A DNA stretch of 64,000 nucleotides from JAMXLO01 sp963794185 (GCA_963794185.1 CAWCDM010000128.1:79851-143850); one strand, 5' to 3'; shown: positions 1 to 9,293, counted from the stretch's first letter. Translations and numbers: made by a program. Notes: generated by a model not told the origin, from the sequence alone.

Positions 1-766
1 CACCAGGAAGTCGAAGCGGCGGCCGATATTCGTTGCTTCATCCAGCAGGGCGTGCGCCGCCTGGATATGGCTCGCCAGCCGGTCGAGTTCCTCGCGCACA
101 TCGGAGCGGGCGGCGAGCAGTGCGACCTCCTGGGCGATGCGCTCCTCCGGCAGCGACGGTGCCTCGCGCAGCAATGCCTGCAGGTTCTCCATCACCCGGG
201 CGCGCTGCGCCGCAGGCTGATCGGCCGCTTCCACTCCTGCCTTATCGTGGAGTACGGTGATTTCCTGCAGCAGACCGGCAAATGTCGGGGCAAGTCGTGC
301 GCCCTCGGCCTGCCGGGCTGCGACCAGCGCCGCGAGGCCCTGGGCGAAACCTGCCTGCACCTGGGTTGTCGCCTCTGGCCGACCGTCCGCTTCATCGGCC
401 TGTGCTGGCCGCAACACGCCGGGAAGGCCGAGCAGCGCCTCGGCGCGTGGCACCGGACTGCCCGGGATGCGCGCGTGCAGGTCGAGCGCGAGTGCAAGCG
501 CCTGTTCCAGCGCCGCCGAAATCGGCAACCAGTCGCGGCTCGTTCTCGCGCTTGATGGTCAGGTTGGCCGTGATGTTGCCGCGCTTCACCAGCTTGCCGG
601 CCGCCTCGCGCAGGGCGGGCTCCAGCAGGTCCCAGCCAGGCGGCAGACGCAGGCGCAGATCGAGCCCCCTGCCGTTGACGCTGCGCAGTTCCCACACCCA
701 GGACAGGCCGGCGGCACTTCCTTCGGCCCGGGCGAATCCAGTCATCGAGGCGAGGGCGGCACTCAT
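1..766 (-). CDS. yicC: YicC family endoribonuclease, frameshifted and cut by window edge
   Basis: The reading frame starts with MSAALASMTGFARAEG at 766, and the MTGFARAEG and ELRSVNGRGLDL motifs are typical of the YicC N-terminus. After ...ENEPRLVAD the frame breaks near position 520 inside a TTT run. The family sequence (SAALEQALALALDLHARIPG, later EALLGLPGVLRPAQ and NIGRRFDF) continues in the next frame to the left edge. Removing one T restores a single frame. About 255 of roughly 290 residues lie in the window, and the C-terminal end is outside. YicC proteins act in RNA turnover. The gene lies downstream of rplI on the same strand, with a repeat-filled 226-bp spacer between. The break is more likely a sequencing indel than real decay. 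Confidence 0.85.
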
Positions 767-806
767 GCAGTGGGCCTTCCAGCAGCCGTCTGGCCGCACC
801 CAAATT

Positions 807-939
807 CTCCCCCTCCCCTTGCGGGAGGGGGTTGGGGGGAGGGGTGTCACCAACACGGCACGGTGTTGTCATCGATAGCGAGGTGGACCGCGAAGCGACT
901 TCCCCTCCCCCCAACCCCCTCCCGCAAGGGGAGGGGGAG
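807..939. repeat. Perfect 38-bp inverted repeat between rplI and yicC
   Basis: A G/C-rich arm at 807-844 is repeated exactly in inverted orientation at 902-939, separated by 57 bp. Each arm also contains its own small palindrome around TTGCGGGAGGGGG. The transcript could fold into one long hairpin in the rplI-yicC spacer. Arms of this CTCCCGC/GCGGGAG kind recur elsewhere in the window. No coding sequence is supported here. Confidence 0.85.
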
Positions 940-992
940 GACTTTTCTCCGGCGTCACGCCTATCTCGTCTCGGAACATTCATGCCCGGTAG

Positions 993-1575
993 TCAGGGCT
1001 GCGGCTGGTCCTCCGGGGGCGTGCCGGCGTCGAACATGGCGGCGGCATCCAGGGCGGCCTCTTCCTCGGCCTCCGCCTCGGCGCCGACCCGTTCGCCGCG
1101 TGCCTGCCTTTCAGCCTCCTCCTGGCTTCGCGCGACGTTGACGATGATCGGGATCGACACCTCGGGGTGCAGCTCAACGCGCACCCGAGCCAGGCCAAGC
1201 GTCTTGATCGGATGCTCCAGCATGACTTGCGATCGCATCACGCTCAGTCCCGCCTCAGTTGTACCCTCGGCGATATCGCGGGCAGACACCGATCCATACA
1301 GGCTGCCCGACTCGCCTGCCTGGCGGATGATCACAACGGACAGCCCGCTGACCCGTTCGGCGACCCGCTCCGCCTCCTCCCGGCGCTTTAGGTTCTGCGC
1401 TTCGAGCTGGACACGCTGCTCCTCGAACCGGGCGAGATTGTCCTTGCTGGCGCGCAATGCCTTCTTCTGCGGCAGCAGGTAAGTTGCGGGCGAAGCCGGG
1501 CTTCACCTTCACCAACTCGCCCATCTGCCCAAGCTTTTCCACGCGCTGGAGCAGGATCAGTTCCACATCGGCCAT
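993..1575 (-). CDS. rplI: 50S ribosomal protein L9, frameshifted
   Basis: L9 binds 23S rRNA in the large subunit. The N-terminus MADVELILLQRVEKLGQMGE starts at 1575 and reads through PGFARN. The frame is then lost near 1481, where a TT run holds one T too many. The family sequence (YLLPQKKALRASKDNLARFEE) resumes in another frame and runs to the stop at 993, ending in an acidic Ala/Glu-rich tail. The total is about 194 residues, typical of alphaproteobacterial L9. The gene is third in the rpsF-rpsR-rplI operon, 11 bp after rpsR. Because L9 is highly conserved and generally retained, the break is most likely an assembly error. Confidence 0.92.
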
Positions 1576-1586
1576 GGCGCGCTCCC

Positions 1587-1862
1587 TCAGCTTACGATGT
1601 AGGGCAGCAGGGCAAGGAAGCGGGCGCGCTTGATGGCAGTCGCCAGCTCGCGCTGCTTCTTGGCCGAGACCGCGGTGATGCGGCTGGGCACGATCTTGCC
1701 GCGCTCCGACAGGAAGCGCGACAGCAGGCGCACGTCCTTGTAGTCGATCTTCGGCGCGTTCGGGCCGGAGAACGGGCAGGACTTGCGGCGGCGATAGAAC
1801 GGCCGGCGGGCGCCGACGGCGGCGCGGCGGGCGGCGGGATTGACTTCGACGGTGTCCGACAT
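1587..1862 (-). CDS. rpsR: 30S ribosomal protein S18
   Basis: A 91-residue basic protein that binds 16S rRNA next to S6 on the small-subunit platform. Recognisable core: RRKSCPFSG followed by IDYKDVRLLSRFLSERGKI and the RITAVSAKKQRELATAIKRARF segment that ends the family. The start at 1862 gives an alphaproteobacterial-length protein with a short Ala/Arg-rich N-terminal extension. It lies 6 bp after rpsF and 11 bp before rplI on the same strand, the classical S6 operon order. Confidence 0.97.
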   Translation of the reverse strand: MSDTVEVNPAARRAAVGARRPFYRRRKSCPFSGPNAPKIDYKDVRLLSRFLSERGKIVPSRITAVSAKKQRELATAIKRARFLALLPYIVS

Positions 1863-1868
1863 GGCGGC

Positions 1869-2333
1869 TTACTCCTCGACGTCCACGCGCAGTTCGTCGC
1901 GGAATTCGTCGCGGGCGCGGAATTCCTCGCGGTCGTCGAAGCCGCGGCGGCGGCCGCTCTCGAACCGGCCGGCGGGCTTCGGCCCACGGAAGCCGCGCTC
2001 GCGGTCGTCGGACTTGCGCGACAGGATGGCCGAGGGGGCTTCCTCGATCTCCTCGACGCGGATGGTCATGAAGCGGAGGATGTCCTCGTTCAGGCCGAGC
2101 TGGCGCTCCATCTCGGTGACGAAGGCCGGCTTGGCGTCGAGGCCGAGCAGCATGTAGTGGCCCTTGCGGTTCTTCTTGATCCGGTAGGCCAGGCCCCGCA
2201 GGCCCCAGTATTCGCGCTTCTTCACCGCGCCGCCCTCGGTTTCGAGCTGGCTGGCGATGTTGTCGGCGACGCCCTCGACCTGCTGCTGCGTGACGTCGTT
2301 GCGTGCGATGAGCACGGTTTCGTACAGCGGCAT
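1869..2333 (-). CDS. rpsF: 30S ribosomal protein S6
   Basis: A 154-residue protein, first gene of the rpsF-rpsR-rplI operon. The N-terminal ferredoxin-like S6 fold is visible from MPLYETVLIARNDVTQQQVE through RKGHYMLLGLDAKP to about residue 100. A charged Arg/Asp/Glu/Phe-rich tail follows, as is common in alphaproteobacteria. S6 pairs with S18 in the 30S subunit, and the pair autoregulates its operon through an mRNA leader in several phyla. The 165 bp upstream (2334-2498) is non-coding with short palindromes, but no leader motif could be confirmed by eye. Confidence 0.97.
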   Translation of the reverse strand: MPLYETVLIARNDVTQQQVEGVADNIASQLETEGGAVKKREYWGLRGLAYRIKKNRKGHYMLLGLDAKPAFVTEMERQLGLNEDILRFMTIRVEEIEEAPSAILSRKSDDRERGFRGPKPAGRFESGRRRGFDDREEFRARDEFRDELRVDVEE

Positions 2334-2498
2334 GGATGTACTCCCTCTGGCTGGTGGCCCGCGGCCGGGATGGCCTCACCCCGCCATGGGGTGCCGGGCA
2401 TAGCCGGGGACGATGCCGTCGCCGCCCGGCAGGGAAGGCGCGGCGTAAAGCACGGATCGGGGGTGGGCGCAACACGCGCGTCGACGGGCGGCAGGGCG

Positions 2499-2906
2499 TC
2501 AATCGGTGGGCTCGGATCCCAGCAGAACATCGCGACCGGGACCGAGCAGGCGGACAAAGTCCTGGTCGAACGTGACGATGGTACGGCATCGTGCTCGTCT
2601 TGCGTCCAATTCGACGATGCCGTCTGCGAAATCGCCACCGCGCCGGAGCATGCGAAGCCCGGCCTCGGCAGCCGGCCGATCGACCTGCATATTGCCGCTC
2701 TCGATGATGCGCTGAATTGCGTCCGCGATCTCCTCGCGCGCGTAGCGGTAGGCACGCTCGAGCACCCAGGCCAGCTCGCACAGCACGATCGTTGATATGA
2801 CAACGGCATCGGCATGCTCGATGGCCAAGGCAGCCGCTTCCGCCTGTGCCGCATCATCCCACGTGAGGTAGCGAACGAGGATATTGCTATCGACGGCGCT
2901 GCTCAC
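2499..2906 (-). CDS. vapC: VapC-type PIN-domain ribonuclease toxin
   Basis: A 135-residue PIN-domain protein. Putative metal-binding acidic residues are D6 (VDSNILVR), E44 (LCELAWVL), D92/D95 (GGDFADGIV) and D114/D116 (TFDQDF), the arrangement of an Mg-dependent VapC endoribonuclease. The upstream AbrB-type gene ends inside its start codon (ATGA overlap at 2903-2906), which is the usual antitoxin-toxin layout. The target RNA is not predictable. It sits between the S6 operon and pyrF. The assignment to the family is firm; toxicity is inferred. Confidence 0.88.
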   Translation of the reverse strand: MSSAVDSNILVRYLTWDDAAQAEAAALAIEHADAVVISTIVLCELAWVLERAYRYAREEIADAIQRIIESGNMQVDRPAAEAGLRMLRRGGDFADGIVELDARRARCRTIVTFDQDFVRLLGPGRDVLLGSEPTD

Positions 2907-3187
2907 CGCTGGCGGCCGGCCTCGATCGCGTCCTGCATCTGCCGCAACGACATGCGCCGCTGCCCTTTACGCTGCAGCGCTCCCCGAACGCGGCTCAGGT
3001 CGTGGCCGGTGGATGTCGGAGCAAGTTCTACTCGTCCGTCGGGAAGCAGCGACACGCCGACCCTGTCGCCTGGCTTCACGCCGAGGTGGTCGAGTACGGC
3101 TTGCCGCAATGTCACCTGCCCCTTGGCGGTGACGGTCAGTTCGAGGGCCAGGGCGCTATCCAGTAAGGTGTCGTGTGCCTTACTCAT
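2903..3187 (-). CDS. vapB: AbrB/SpoVT-type antitoxin, VapB-like
   Basis: A small protein starting MSKAHDTLLDSALALE at 3187, about 94 residues. In-frame ATGs at 3226 and 3256 would add 13-23 residues. The segment LTVTAKGQVTLRQAVLDHLGVKPGDRV is a swapped-hairpin AbrB DNA-binding domain (about residues 17-45). The rest, ending with RRMSLRQMQDAIEAGRQR, would wrap the toxin. It overlaps vapC by four bases, so the two are co-translated. The pair probably represses its own promoter, as in other VapBC modules. Confidence 0.82.
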   Translation of the reverse strand: MSKAHDTLLDSALALELTVTAKGQVTLRQAVLDHLGVKPGDRVGVSLLPDGRVELAPTSTGHDLSRVRGALQRKGQRRMSLRQMQDAIEAGRQR

Positions 3188-3294
3188 GTCGCCGTTGGGA
3201 GACCGGTTCAAGCTTTCGCTTGCCATGGAACGACACGCGAGCCACTGGGGATGCAAATGCCGTGATCAATTCCGTGGGGTGCCAGGAGAACACG

Positions 3295-4062
3295 ATGCCG
3301 GACAATCTGCCATCTGCGCCAACTCGCGACATTCCGCATTCGATGTCGGAACGTCTGATCGTGGCGCTCGACGTGCCGACCATCGCCGCGGCGGAAGGCC
3401 TCGCCCGGCAACTCGACGGCATCGTGTCGTTCTACAAGGTCGGGCTCTGGCTGCTGTACGCACCGGGCGCCGAGCGGTTCATCGACAGCCTGATCGGGCA
3501 GGGCCGTCGAGTGTTCCTCGACGCGAAGATGTTCGACATCGGCGAAACGGTGCGGCAGGGCGTTGCACGGGCCGTCGAGCGCGGCGTGTCGTTCGTCACG
3601 GTACACGGCGACCCGGAGATCATGCGGGCCGCGGTCGCGGGCAAGGCGGGTTCCGCGCGCACCAAGGTTTTCGCGATCAGCGCGCTGACCAGCCTCGACG
3701 ACACGGCGCTGCGCGAGATGGGCTATGCGCTGTCCGTGCGCGATCTGATACGGCTCCGGGTCAGGCAGGCGGTGGAATGCGGTTGCGACGGCATCATCGC
3801 ATCGGCTGACGACAACCCCCACGAGATACGACGGCTGGCCGGCGCCGACAGCCTGCTGGTCGCCACGCCGGGAATTCGCGAGCCCGGCGAGGCGGTGGAC
3901 GACCACAGGCGGCACGCCACACCGGCGCAGGCGATCGCGCGCGGCGCGGACTACCTGGTGGTGGGGCGGCCGATCACCAGATCCGACGATCCCGCGGCGG
4001 CGGCGCGGCGCATCATCGCTGACATGGAGCAGGGGGCTGTGACGAGGGCTGTGACGTCCTGA
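3295..4062 (+). CDS. pyrF: Orotidine 5'-phosphate decarboxylase
   Basis: Catalyses OMP to UMP plus CO2, the last step of de novo pyrimidine synthesis. The 255-residue protein shows VALDVPT at the start of the barrel, K48 in FYKVG and the catalytic D-x-K-x-x-D tetrad region as D76, K78 and D81 in LDAKMFDIG. VTVHGDPE, ATPGIR and the phosphate-binding VVGRPIT near the C-terminus complete the family pattern. An AGGAG at 3283-3287 stands 7 bases before the ATG. A roughly 16-residue N-terminal extension precedes the conserved fold. It converges on the dihydroorotase gene 19 bp downstream. Confidence 0.96.
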   Translation: MPDNLPSAPTRDIPHSMSERLIVALDVPTIAAAEGLARQLDGIVSFYKVGLWLLYAPGAERFIDSLIGQGRRVFLDAKMFDIGETVRQGVARAVERGVSFVTVHGDPEIMRAAVAGKAGSARTKVFAISALTSLDDTALREMGYALSVRDLIRLRVRQAVECGCDGIIASADDNPHEIRRLAGADSLLVATPGIREPGEAVDDHRRHATPAQAIARGADYLVVGRPITRSDDPAAAARRIIADMEQGAVTRAVTS

Positions 4063-4081
4063 ACGACAGAAAGCTGCGGGT

Positions 4082-5404
4082 CTACCCGTAGCGCACCAGC
4101 CGCCCGATCGGCGTCCCCAGCACCTCGTCGTCGCGCATCACCATCTGGCCGCGCACGATCGTGGCGACCGGCCAGCCGGTGATGTCCATGCCGGCGAACG
4201 GCGTCCAGCCGCAGGGCGAAACGATCCAGGATTCCTCGATACGGCGGCGGCGCTGGAGGTCCACCAGGGTGAAGTCCGCGTCGTAGCCCGCGGCGAGGCG
4301 GCCCTTGCCGACTACGCCGTAGACCCGCGCCGGTCCTGCGCACATCAGATCGACCATGCGGGCAAGCGACAGCCGGCCGGCATTCACGTGGTTCAGCATC
4401 ACCGGCACCAGCGTCTGCACGCCCGTCAGGCCGGCGGGACAGTCAGGCCAGGGAAGCAGCTTCTTGTCGCGTGCGTGCGGCGCGTGGTCGGAGCCGATCG
4501 TGTCCACCGTGCCGTCGTTGATCGCGCGCCAGCCTGCCTCGAGGTGACGCGGCCCGCGGATCGGCGGGTTCATCACGCCGAAACCGGCAAGCCGGTCGTA
4601 GCAGTCCGGCGCCACCTGCGTCAGGTGGTTCACCAGCACCTCGCAGGTTGCAACGTCGCGAAAATCCTTCAGGTAATCAAGTTCCTCCGCGGTAGAGACG
4701 TGCAGGATATGCGCCGGCCGCCCGGTCGCACGCGCCAGCGCCATCAGACGGCGCGTGCCGAGGAACGCTGTCTCCTCGTCGCGCCATTCCATGTGCTTCG
4801 AATAGGGATCGCCGGATTTGAACAGGTGTCTGCGTTCCTGCAGCCGGTATTCATCCTCGGAGTGATAGGCGATGCGCCGACGGCCTGAGCGCATCACGCG
4901 CTCCAGATGTTCGTCGTCCTCCACTAGCAGATCGCCGGTCGAGCTGCCGGCGAAGATCTTGATGCCACACACGCCGCGGCCGAGTTCGAGTTCCGCGAGC
5001 TCGGGAATGTTCCGTTTGGTGCCTCCGACGTAGAGGCCGATGTCGCACCATGATTCGCGTTCGACATACGCCTGTTTCCAGGCAAGGCGGTCCGCATCGG
5101 TGATCGAGGGTGCGGTGTTCGGCATGTCGAACACCGCCGCGAGCCCGCCGAGCACGGCAGCCCGCGTGCCGGTGGGGATGGTCTCGACCGCGCTGTCGCC
5201 GGGGTCGCGCAGATGCACGTGCGGATCGATCAGGCCCGGAAGTACGTGCAGACCTGCCGCGTCGATGGTCTGCTCCGCGTCCGCGTCCGCAGCAACTCCG
5301 AGCGCGGCGATCCTGCCGTTGCGCACGCCGACATTCGTGGCCTCGACGCCCCAGGGCAGAACGCAGGTGCCATTGCGAATAAGCAGGTCGAAATGCGCAG
5401 GCAT
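4082..5404 (-). CDS. pyrC: Dihydroorotase, metal-dependent amidohydrolase
   Basis: A 440-residue amidohydrolase. HVHLRDPG (H62, H64) is the metal-binding signature of class I dihydroorotase, K149 in CGIKIFAGSS is the likely carboxylated lysine, and YHSE, HILHVST and GSDHAPH supply further ligands and the catalytic Asp. The reaction is reversible cyclisation of carbamoyl-aspartate to dihydroorotate. Proximity to pyrF supports the pyrimidine role. Close relatives include allantoinase and hydantoinase, but the PNT(A)PS segment and the neighbour favour dihydroorotase. It could be one of two paralogues in the genome. Confidence 0.88.
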   Translation of the reverse strand: MPAHFDLLIRNGTCVLPWGVEATNVGVRNGRIAALGVAADADAEQTIDAAGLHVLPGLIDPHVHLRDPGDSAVETIPTGTRAAVLGGLAAVFDMPNTAPSITDADRLAWKQAYVERESWCDIGLYVGGTKRNIPELAELELGRGVCGIKIFAGSSTGDLLVEDDEHLERVMRSGRRRIAYHSEDEYRLQERRHLFKSGDPYSKHMEWRDEETAFLGTRRLMALARATGRPAHILHVSTAEELDYLKDFRDVATCEVLVNHLTQVAPDCYDRLAGFGVMNPPIRGPRHLEAGWRAINDGTVDTIGSDHAPHARDKKLLPWPDCPAGLTGVQTLVPVMLNHVNAGRLSLARMVDLMCAGPARVYGVVGKGRLAAGYDADFTLVDLQRRRRIEESWIVSPCGWTPFAGMDITGWPVATIVRGQMVMRDDEVLGTPIGRLVRYG

Positions 5405-5522
5405 GGCGGTTGCCTCTCGTCCGTGGCCTTTGGCACCGAGTTAGCACCCCATCCGGCGCGAGGCCATCTTTCGCCTCCGCCGGCTTTGGTTCAGCCGCGG
5501 CCTCCTGACGGAAGCCGGCCCA

Positions 5523-5786
5523 TCACATCTGGGACGGTACGCGCTTGCGCTCCTCGCATTCCGCCCTGTCGATCTCGCCACGGGCGAAGCGCTCCCGGAG
5601 GATTTCAAAGGGATCCGAGGTTCCGCTCCTGACCCAGGGCATGCCCATGCCCCGGCCGCGCATGACAAACATCACTATCATCACGCACATCAAGATGAAC
5701 CCGATCATCATGATCGGCCCGAAGAACATGCCGAACCAAGGCATCGGGTGCGGGTAGCTCCACCATATGGCCGCCTCCTGAAGCAC
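5523..5786 (-). CDS. Small SHOCT-domain membrane protein
   Basis: An 87-residue protein with one hydrophobic segment (about residues 18-43, Met/Phe/Ile-rich: FFGPIMMIGFILMCVMIVMF). The C-terminus DPFEILRERFARGEIDRAEC fits the SHOCT (short C-terminal) motif, a roughly 30-residue helical oligomerisation module. The likely location is the inner membrane with a cytoplasmic tail. No specific function is known for such stand-alone proteins. It lies alone between the dihydroorotase gene and a membrane-protein gene. Confidence 0.8.
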   Translation of the reverse strand: MLQEAAIWWSYPHPMPWFGMFFGPIMMIGFILMCVMIVMFVMRGRGMGMPWVRSGTSDPFEILRERFARGEIDRAECEERKRVPSQM

Positions 5787-5844
5787 TACTGCGTCAGACT
5801 AGGCGGCCGAGCCGCTATCCGCATTGAGCTGGATCAACGCGTCG

Positions 5845-6455
5845 TCAGCTTCCCTTGATCTTGCCCATCTGCCTGGCGCCGTGGTGCCAACTCCACCCGG
5901 TCATCAGGGCGAAGCAGGCGATCACATCGCCTCGCTGAGCGGCAGGAACAGCGCGACCGGCACCAGCGGGATGAGGATCAGACGCAGCGAGGCCTCGACG
6001 AGCAGAACGACACCCCAGGCCGCGGTCATCCGGCGCATGAGGCACCGGAACTGCGGCACCGTCTCCCAGAGGGTCTCGAAGCGCAGTCGGTGCACCGGGT
6101 CGCCGCCCGTACCGGCCAGATGGAACACCAACGGGCGGCGGGCGAACAGCGACGCCAGGAACAGCACGCCGACCGAACCGGTGACCAGCGAGCCCTTGGC
6201 AAGCGCCAGGAAGGGGCTGGTGAAGTAAAGTCCGGCGAACACCGACGCGGCGGTCGCCGCGAGCACGATTACGCCAAGCGCCTGCACCCGCCGCTCGCGG
6301 ACGACGCCAAGGATGATCGCGGCAACGGGAAATACCACGCCGGCCGCCAGTGCCTGCACCGTCGGCACACCTTGATAGCTCAGGATCAGGTAGGTGGCGA
6401 AGGGCAGGCCCGCATTCACGCCGATGTCCCGCACCAGGACCTTGCGATCGCTCAC
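5845..6455 (-). CDS. VC0807-type multi-pass membrane protein, probably frameshifted near the end
   Basis: The start is taken as GTG at 6455, whose GTGA overlaps the asnB stop. This gives VSDRKVLVRDIGVNAGLPFATY, a typical opening of the VC0807 family. Five or six hydrophobic segments follow. The open frame stops at 5922 after LFLPLSEAM. The next frame immediately continues with another hydrophobic segment and a basic tail (IACFALMTGWSWHHGARQMG) to 5845, as the family usually ends. A 1-nt indel near 5930 would join them to about 203 residues. Function is unknown. Translation is probably coupled to asnB. Confidence 0.7.
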
Positions 6456-8215
6456 TGCGCGGCCAGCGTCTCGAACACGTCCCCAACCGGCGGCAGCCCG
6501 AGAATGTGCCGGCGGTGCCACAACGCGTAGAACAGCAGCTTCCAGCAGGCGAACCCATGGCGCCGGCGGCGGATATCGCCGAACAGTGCACGCACCTTTG
6601 CCGGATCGGCGATCTCGGCGACGCCTGGCTGCGCTGCCACCAACGGCCCCAGCCGAGATCCCTGGCCCTTGACCCATTCGCCGACCGGCACCGTGAAGCC
6701 CTGCTTCGGCGCGAACGGCCGCGCCACCGGCAGATGCTTCTCCAGCCACTTGCGCAGAATCCACTTGCCCAGCCCGTCGCGCAGCTTCATCGCGTCGGGC
6801 AGGCGGAACGCCGCATTCGCGACGCCCGGGTCGAGGAACGGTGTGCGCCCCTCCACCGCGTGCGCCATCAGGCAGCGATCCAGCTTCAGCAGCAGATCAT
6901 GCGGCAGCCAGTCGGTCATGTCGGTCGCCTGCGCCGCGGCCAGACGCGAACGGCCGCCCTCCGCCGCTTCGGCCTCCGCGGCAGCAATGCCGTCACGCCA
7001 TACCGAAGGACGCGCCCGCAGCACATCAACCCGGTCGAAGCTGCCGCGCGCCCACATCGTGCGCCCACCCAGCCACCATGGCTTCATCGCACTGCGGTAG
7101 CGGCCGTAGCCGGCGAAGATCTCATCGCCACCCTCGCCTGAGAGCACCACCTTCACGTCCTGCCGCGCACGCCGTGCCAGGAACCACGTCGGAATAATCG
7201 CATAGTCCGCCGCGGGGTCGTCCATGCAGGCGACGATCTCCGGCAGGTGCCGCCACACCATCTGCTCGGTGATCTCGATCGTCTCGTGCTGCGCCCCGAG
7301 TGCCTTCGCCACCGCCGCGGCATGCTCGCGCTCGTCCGCCACGCCCGGCGCGTCGAAGCCGGCGGTGAAAGCCAGCACCGGCCGGCTGTTCAACCGCGCC
7401 ATCAGCGCAAGCAGAGTGGAACTGTCGATGCCGCCCGACAGGAACATGCCATACGGCACGTCGCTCCGCTGGTGCAGATCGACGCTCTCCTCCAGCGCCC
7501 GATCGAGCCGCGCCAGCGCCGCGTCCTCGTCGATGTTCTCCGGGCCGCCCTCGGGTATGTGCGACACACGCCGCCGGTCCAGCACATGGCCGTCGGCGCA
7601 GGTCAGCGTCTCGCCAGGCAGCAGGCGCTGAATGCCCTCGAATATCGTATCGGTGCCGGTGGTGAACTGCAGCTGCAGCAGCTCCTCGCGCGCCGCCGGC
7701 CGCACCGTGCGCGCGACCAGCCCCGCCTCCAGCAGCGCCTGCGGTTCGGACGCGAACGCCAGCCCGCCGCTGATCTGTGCGATATACAGCGGCTTGATGC
7801 CGAACGGATCGCGCGTCAGCGTCACCGTGCGCTTCACCCGCTCGTGGATGGCGATCGCATACATGCCGCGCAGATGCTGCACATAGTCCGCGCCTTCTCG
7901 CAGCCACAGGTGCAGGGCCGGCTCGCAGTCGCTGTTGGTCGCGAAATTCACCTCCGGCATCGCCACGCGCAATTCGCGGTAGTTGTAGATCTCGCCGTTG
8001 CACACCAGCGTGGCGGGGCCGGCGAACAGCGGCTGGTCGCCGGTAACCAGATCGATGATCGACAGACGGTTGTGCACGAGCGCGACGCGACCGACGACCG
8101 CGTGACCGGTGCCGTCCGGTCCGCGGTGCGCCAGGGAATCGATCAGCCGCGACAGCGTGGCCGGGTCGGGAGGCGGCGCTCCGGAGGCGAGGATAAGGCC
8201 GGCGATGCCGCACAT
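6452..8215 (-). CDS. asnB: Asparagine synthase (glutamine-hydrolysing)
   Basis: A 587-residue two-domain enzyme making asparagine from aspartate, ATP and glutamine. After Met1 comes the nucleophile Cys2 of the class II amidotransferase domain (MCGIAGLI; AHRGPDG; NGEIYNY). The synthetase domain begins about residue 230 with the PP-loop FLSGGIDSS and includes SGEGGDEIFAGYGRYR. The upstream glycosyltransferase stop and this ATG overlap by one base (TGATG). With that glycosyltransferase next door, it may belong to a surface-polysaccharide amidotransferase type rather than housekeeping AsnB. Confidence 0.94.
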   Translation of the reverse strand: MCGIAGLILASGAPPPDPATLSRLIDSLAHRGPDGTGHAVVGRVALVHNRLSIIDLVTGDQPLFAGPATLVCNGEIYNYRELRVAMPEVNFATNSDCEPALHLWLREGADYVQHLRGMYAIAIHERVKRTVTLTRDPFGIKPLYIAQISGGLAFASEPQALLEAGLVARTVRPAAREELLQLQFTTGTDTIFEGIQRLLPGETLTCADGHVLDRRRVSHIPEGGPENIDEDAALARLDRALEESVDLHQRSDVPYGMFLSGGIDSSTLLALMARLNSRPVLAFTAGFDAPGVADEREHAAAVAKALGAQHETIEITEQMVWRHLPEIVACMDDPAADYAIIPTWFLARRARQDVKVVLSGEGGDEIFAGYGRYRSAMKPWWLGGRTMWARGSFDRVDVLRARPSVWRDGIAAAEAEAAEGGRSRLAAAQATDMTDWLPHDLLLKLDRCLMAHAVEGRTPFLDPGVANAAFRLPDAMKLRDGLGKWILRKWLEKHLPVARPFAPKQGFTVPVGEWVKGQGSRLGPLVAAQPGVAEIADPAKVRALFGDIRRRRHGFACWKLLFYALWHRRHILGLPPVGDVFETLAAQ

Positions 8216-9234
8216 CAGGGCTTCTCCACAGTCGCGAGGAACTGCCGCCAGCGCGCCACAACGGGCGCCTCGGCATAGTCCGCTTCGTAGCGGAGGCGAC
8301 CCGCTTCGGCCAAGGCCGCTGCACGCACAGGATTATCCAGCAGACTGCCGATGGCGCCGGCAAGCGCCCTCGGGTCCTCCGGCGGCACCAGCATTCCGTC
8401 GCTCCCAGGCGTGATCAGCGCGCGCGGGCCGTCCGCCGTGGCGGCCACCACGGGGCGGCGAGCGGACCAGGCTTCGATCACCACATTGCCCAGCGGCTCG
8501 TGGCGGGACGGGCAGACCAGCAGGTCTGCCGCAGCGAGAAGCTCGGCGGTGTCGCTGCGCCAGCCGGGCAGGTGCAGACGATCGGCGACCCCTTCGCGTC
8601 CGGCACGCTCCAGCAGTGCGGCGCGCTCCGGGCCCTCGCCGGCAATCACGGCATGCACGCCCGGCAGGGCCGGCAGGGCGCGAACCAGCACGTCGAAGCC
8701 CTTGTTCGGATGCAGCCGGCCCAAAGCGAGGACGATCCGAGCGCCGTTGGGCAGATCGAGCGACGCCGGAGCAGCATTCGCCATGTCAGGCGAGAAATTG
8801 GGCAAATAATGCGCCCTCGCGGCGGGCCATCCCTGACGCGCGATCCAGTCAACAATGCCCCGTGTGTTGCCGATCAGGTGGTCGCAGCGCTGGTAGTAGG
8901 CCAGGTCGTAATAGCCGCCGAGCCGCCCGGCGAGCACCCAGTCGCCGCACGGTGTGAAACGTGCCGCTCGGTTCATCCAGGCCACCGCGACGCGCGGGGC
9001 GAAATGGTGCAGCACGGCGCGCAGCCGGCGGCCGGTCAGCAGATCGAACGGCCCCCCGAAACCGAGCTGCACCGCGGCAAGACCCGCGGACGAAAGTCGC
9101 TCCGCCCGTGCCGCATTGCGGCGGATCACCGGGAGAACCGTTTCGCCGGCCGCAGCCAGTGCGATGGTCAGCCGCTCGAAGAACAGCTCCGCCCCGCCGG
9201 CGGGCGAACCGGCCATCACCTGTGCGATCCTCAT
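8215..9234 (-). CDS. GT4-type glycosyltransferase
   Basis: A 339-residue protein beginning MRIAQVMAGSPAGGAELFFERL at 9234, the nucleotide-diphosphosugar glycosyltransferase GT-B fold with the N-terminal G-rich loop. The C-terminal half carries LALGRLHPNKGFDVLVRALP and CPSRHEPLGNVVIEAWSARRPVVA, the donor-binding E-x7-E region of family GT4. It probably adds a sugar to a cell-surface glycan. The sugar is not predictable. It is translationally coupled to asnB and divergent from ygfZ, with only 59 bp between the starts, so promoters must be packed or overlapping there. Confidence 0.88.
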   Translation of the reverse strand: MRIAQVMAGSPAGGAELFFERLTIALAAAGETVLPVIRRNAARAERLSSAGLAAVQLGFGGPFDLLTGRRLRAVLHHFAPRVAVAWMNRAARFTPCGDWVLAGRLGGYYDLAYYQRCDHLIGNTRGIVDWIARQGWPAARAHYLPNFSPDMANAAPASLDLPNGARIVLALGRLHPNKGFDVLVRALPALPGVHAVIAGEGPERAALLERAGREGVADRLHLPGWRSDTAELLAAADLLVCPSRHEPLGNVVIEAWSARRPVVAATADGPRALITPGSDGMLVPPEDPRALAGAIGSLLDNPVRAAALAEAGRLRYEADYAEAPVVARWRQFLATVEKP

Positions 9235-9293
9235 TGTGGCCGGGTCTCTATCACTTCTTGCGAGCCACCGCGCGAGGGGCCAAGTTTGCCACC

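Noticed and set aside
2334..2498. Possible S6/S18-binding autoregulatory leader upstream of rpsF
   Set aside because: The position is right and short palindromes exist, but the conserved leader motif could not be verified by eye.
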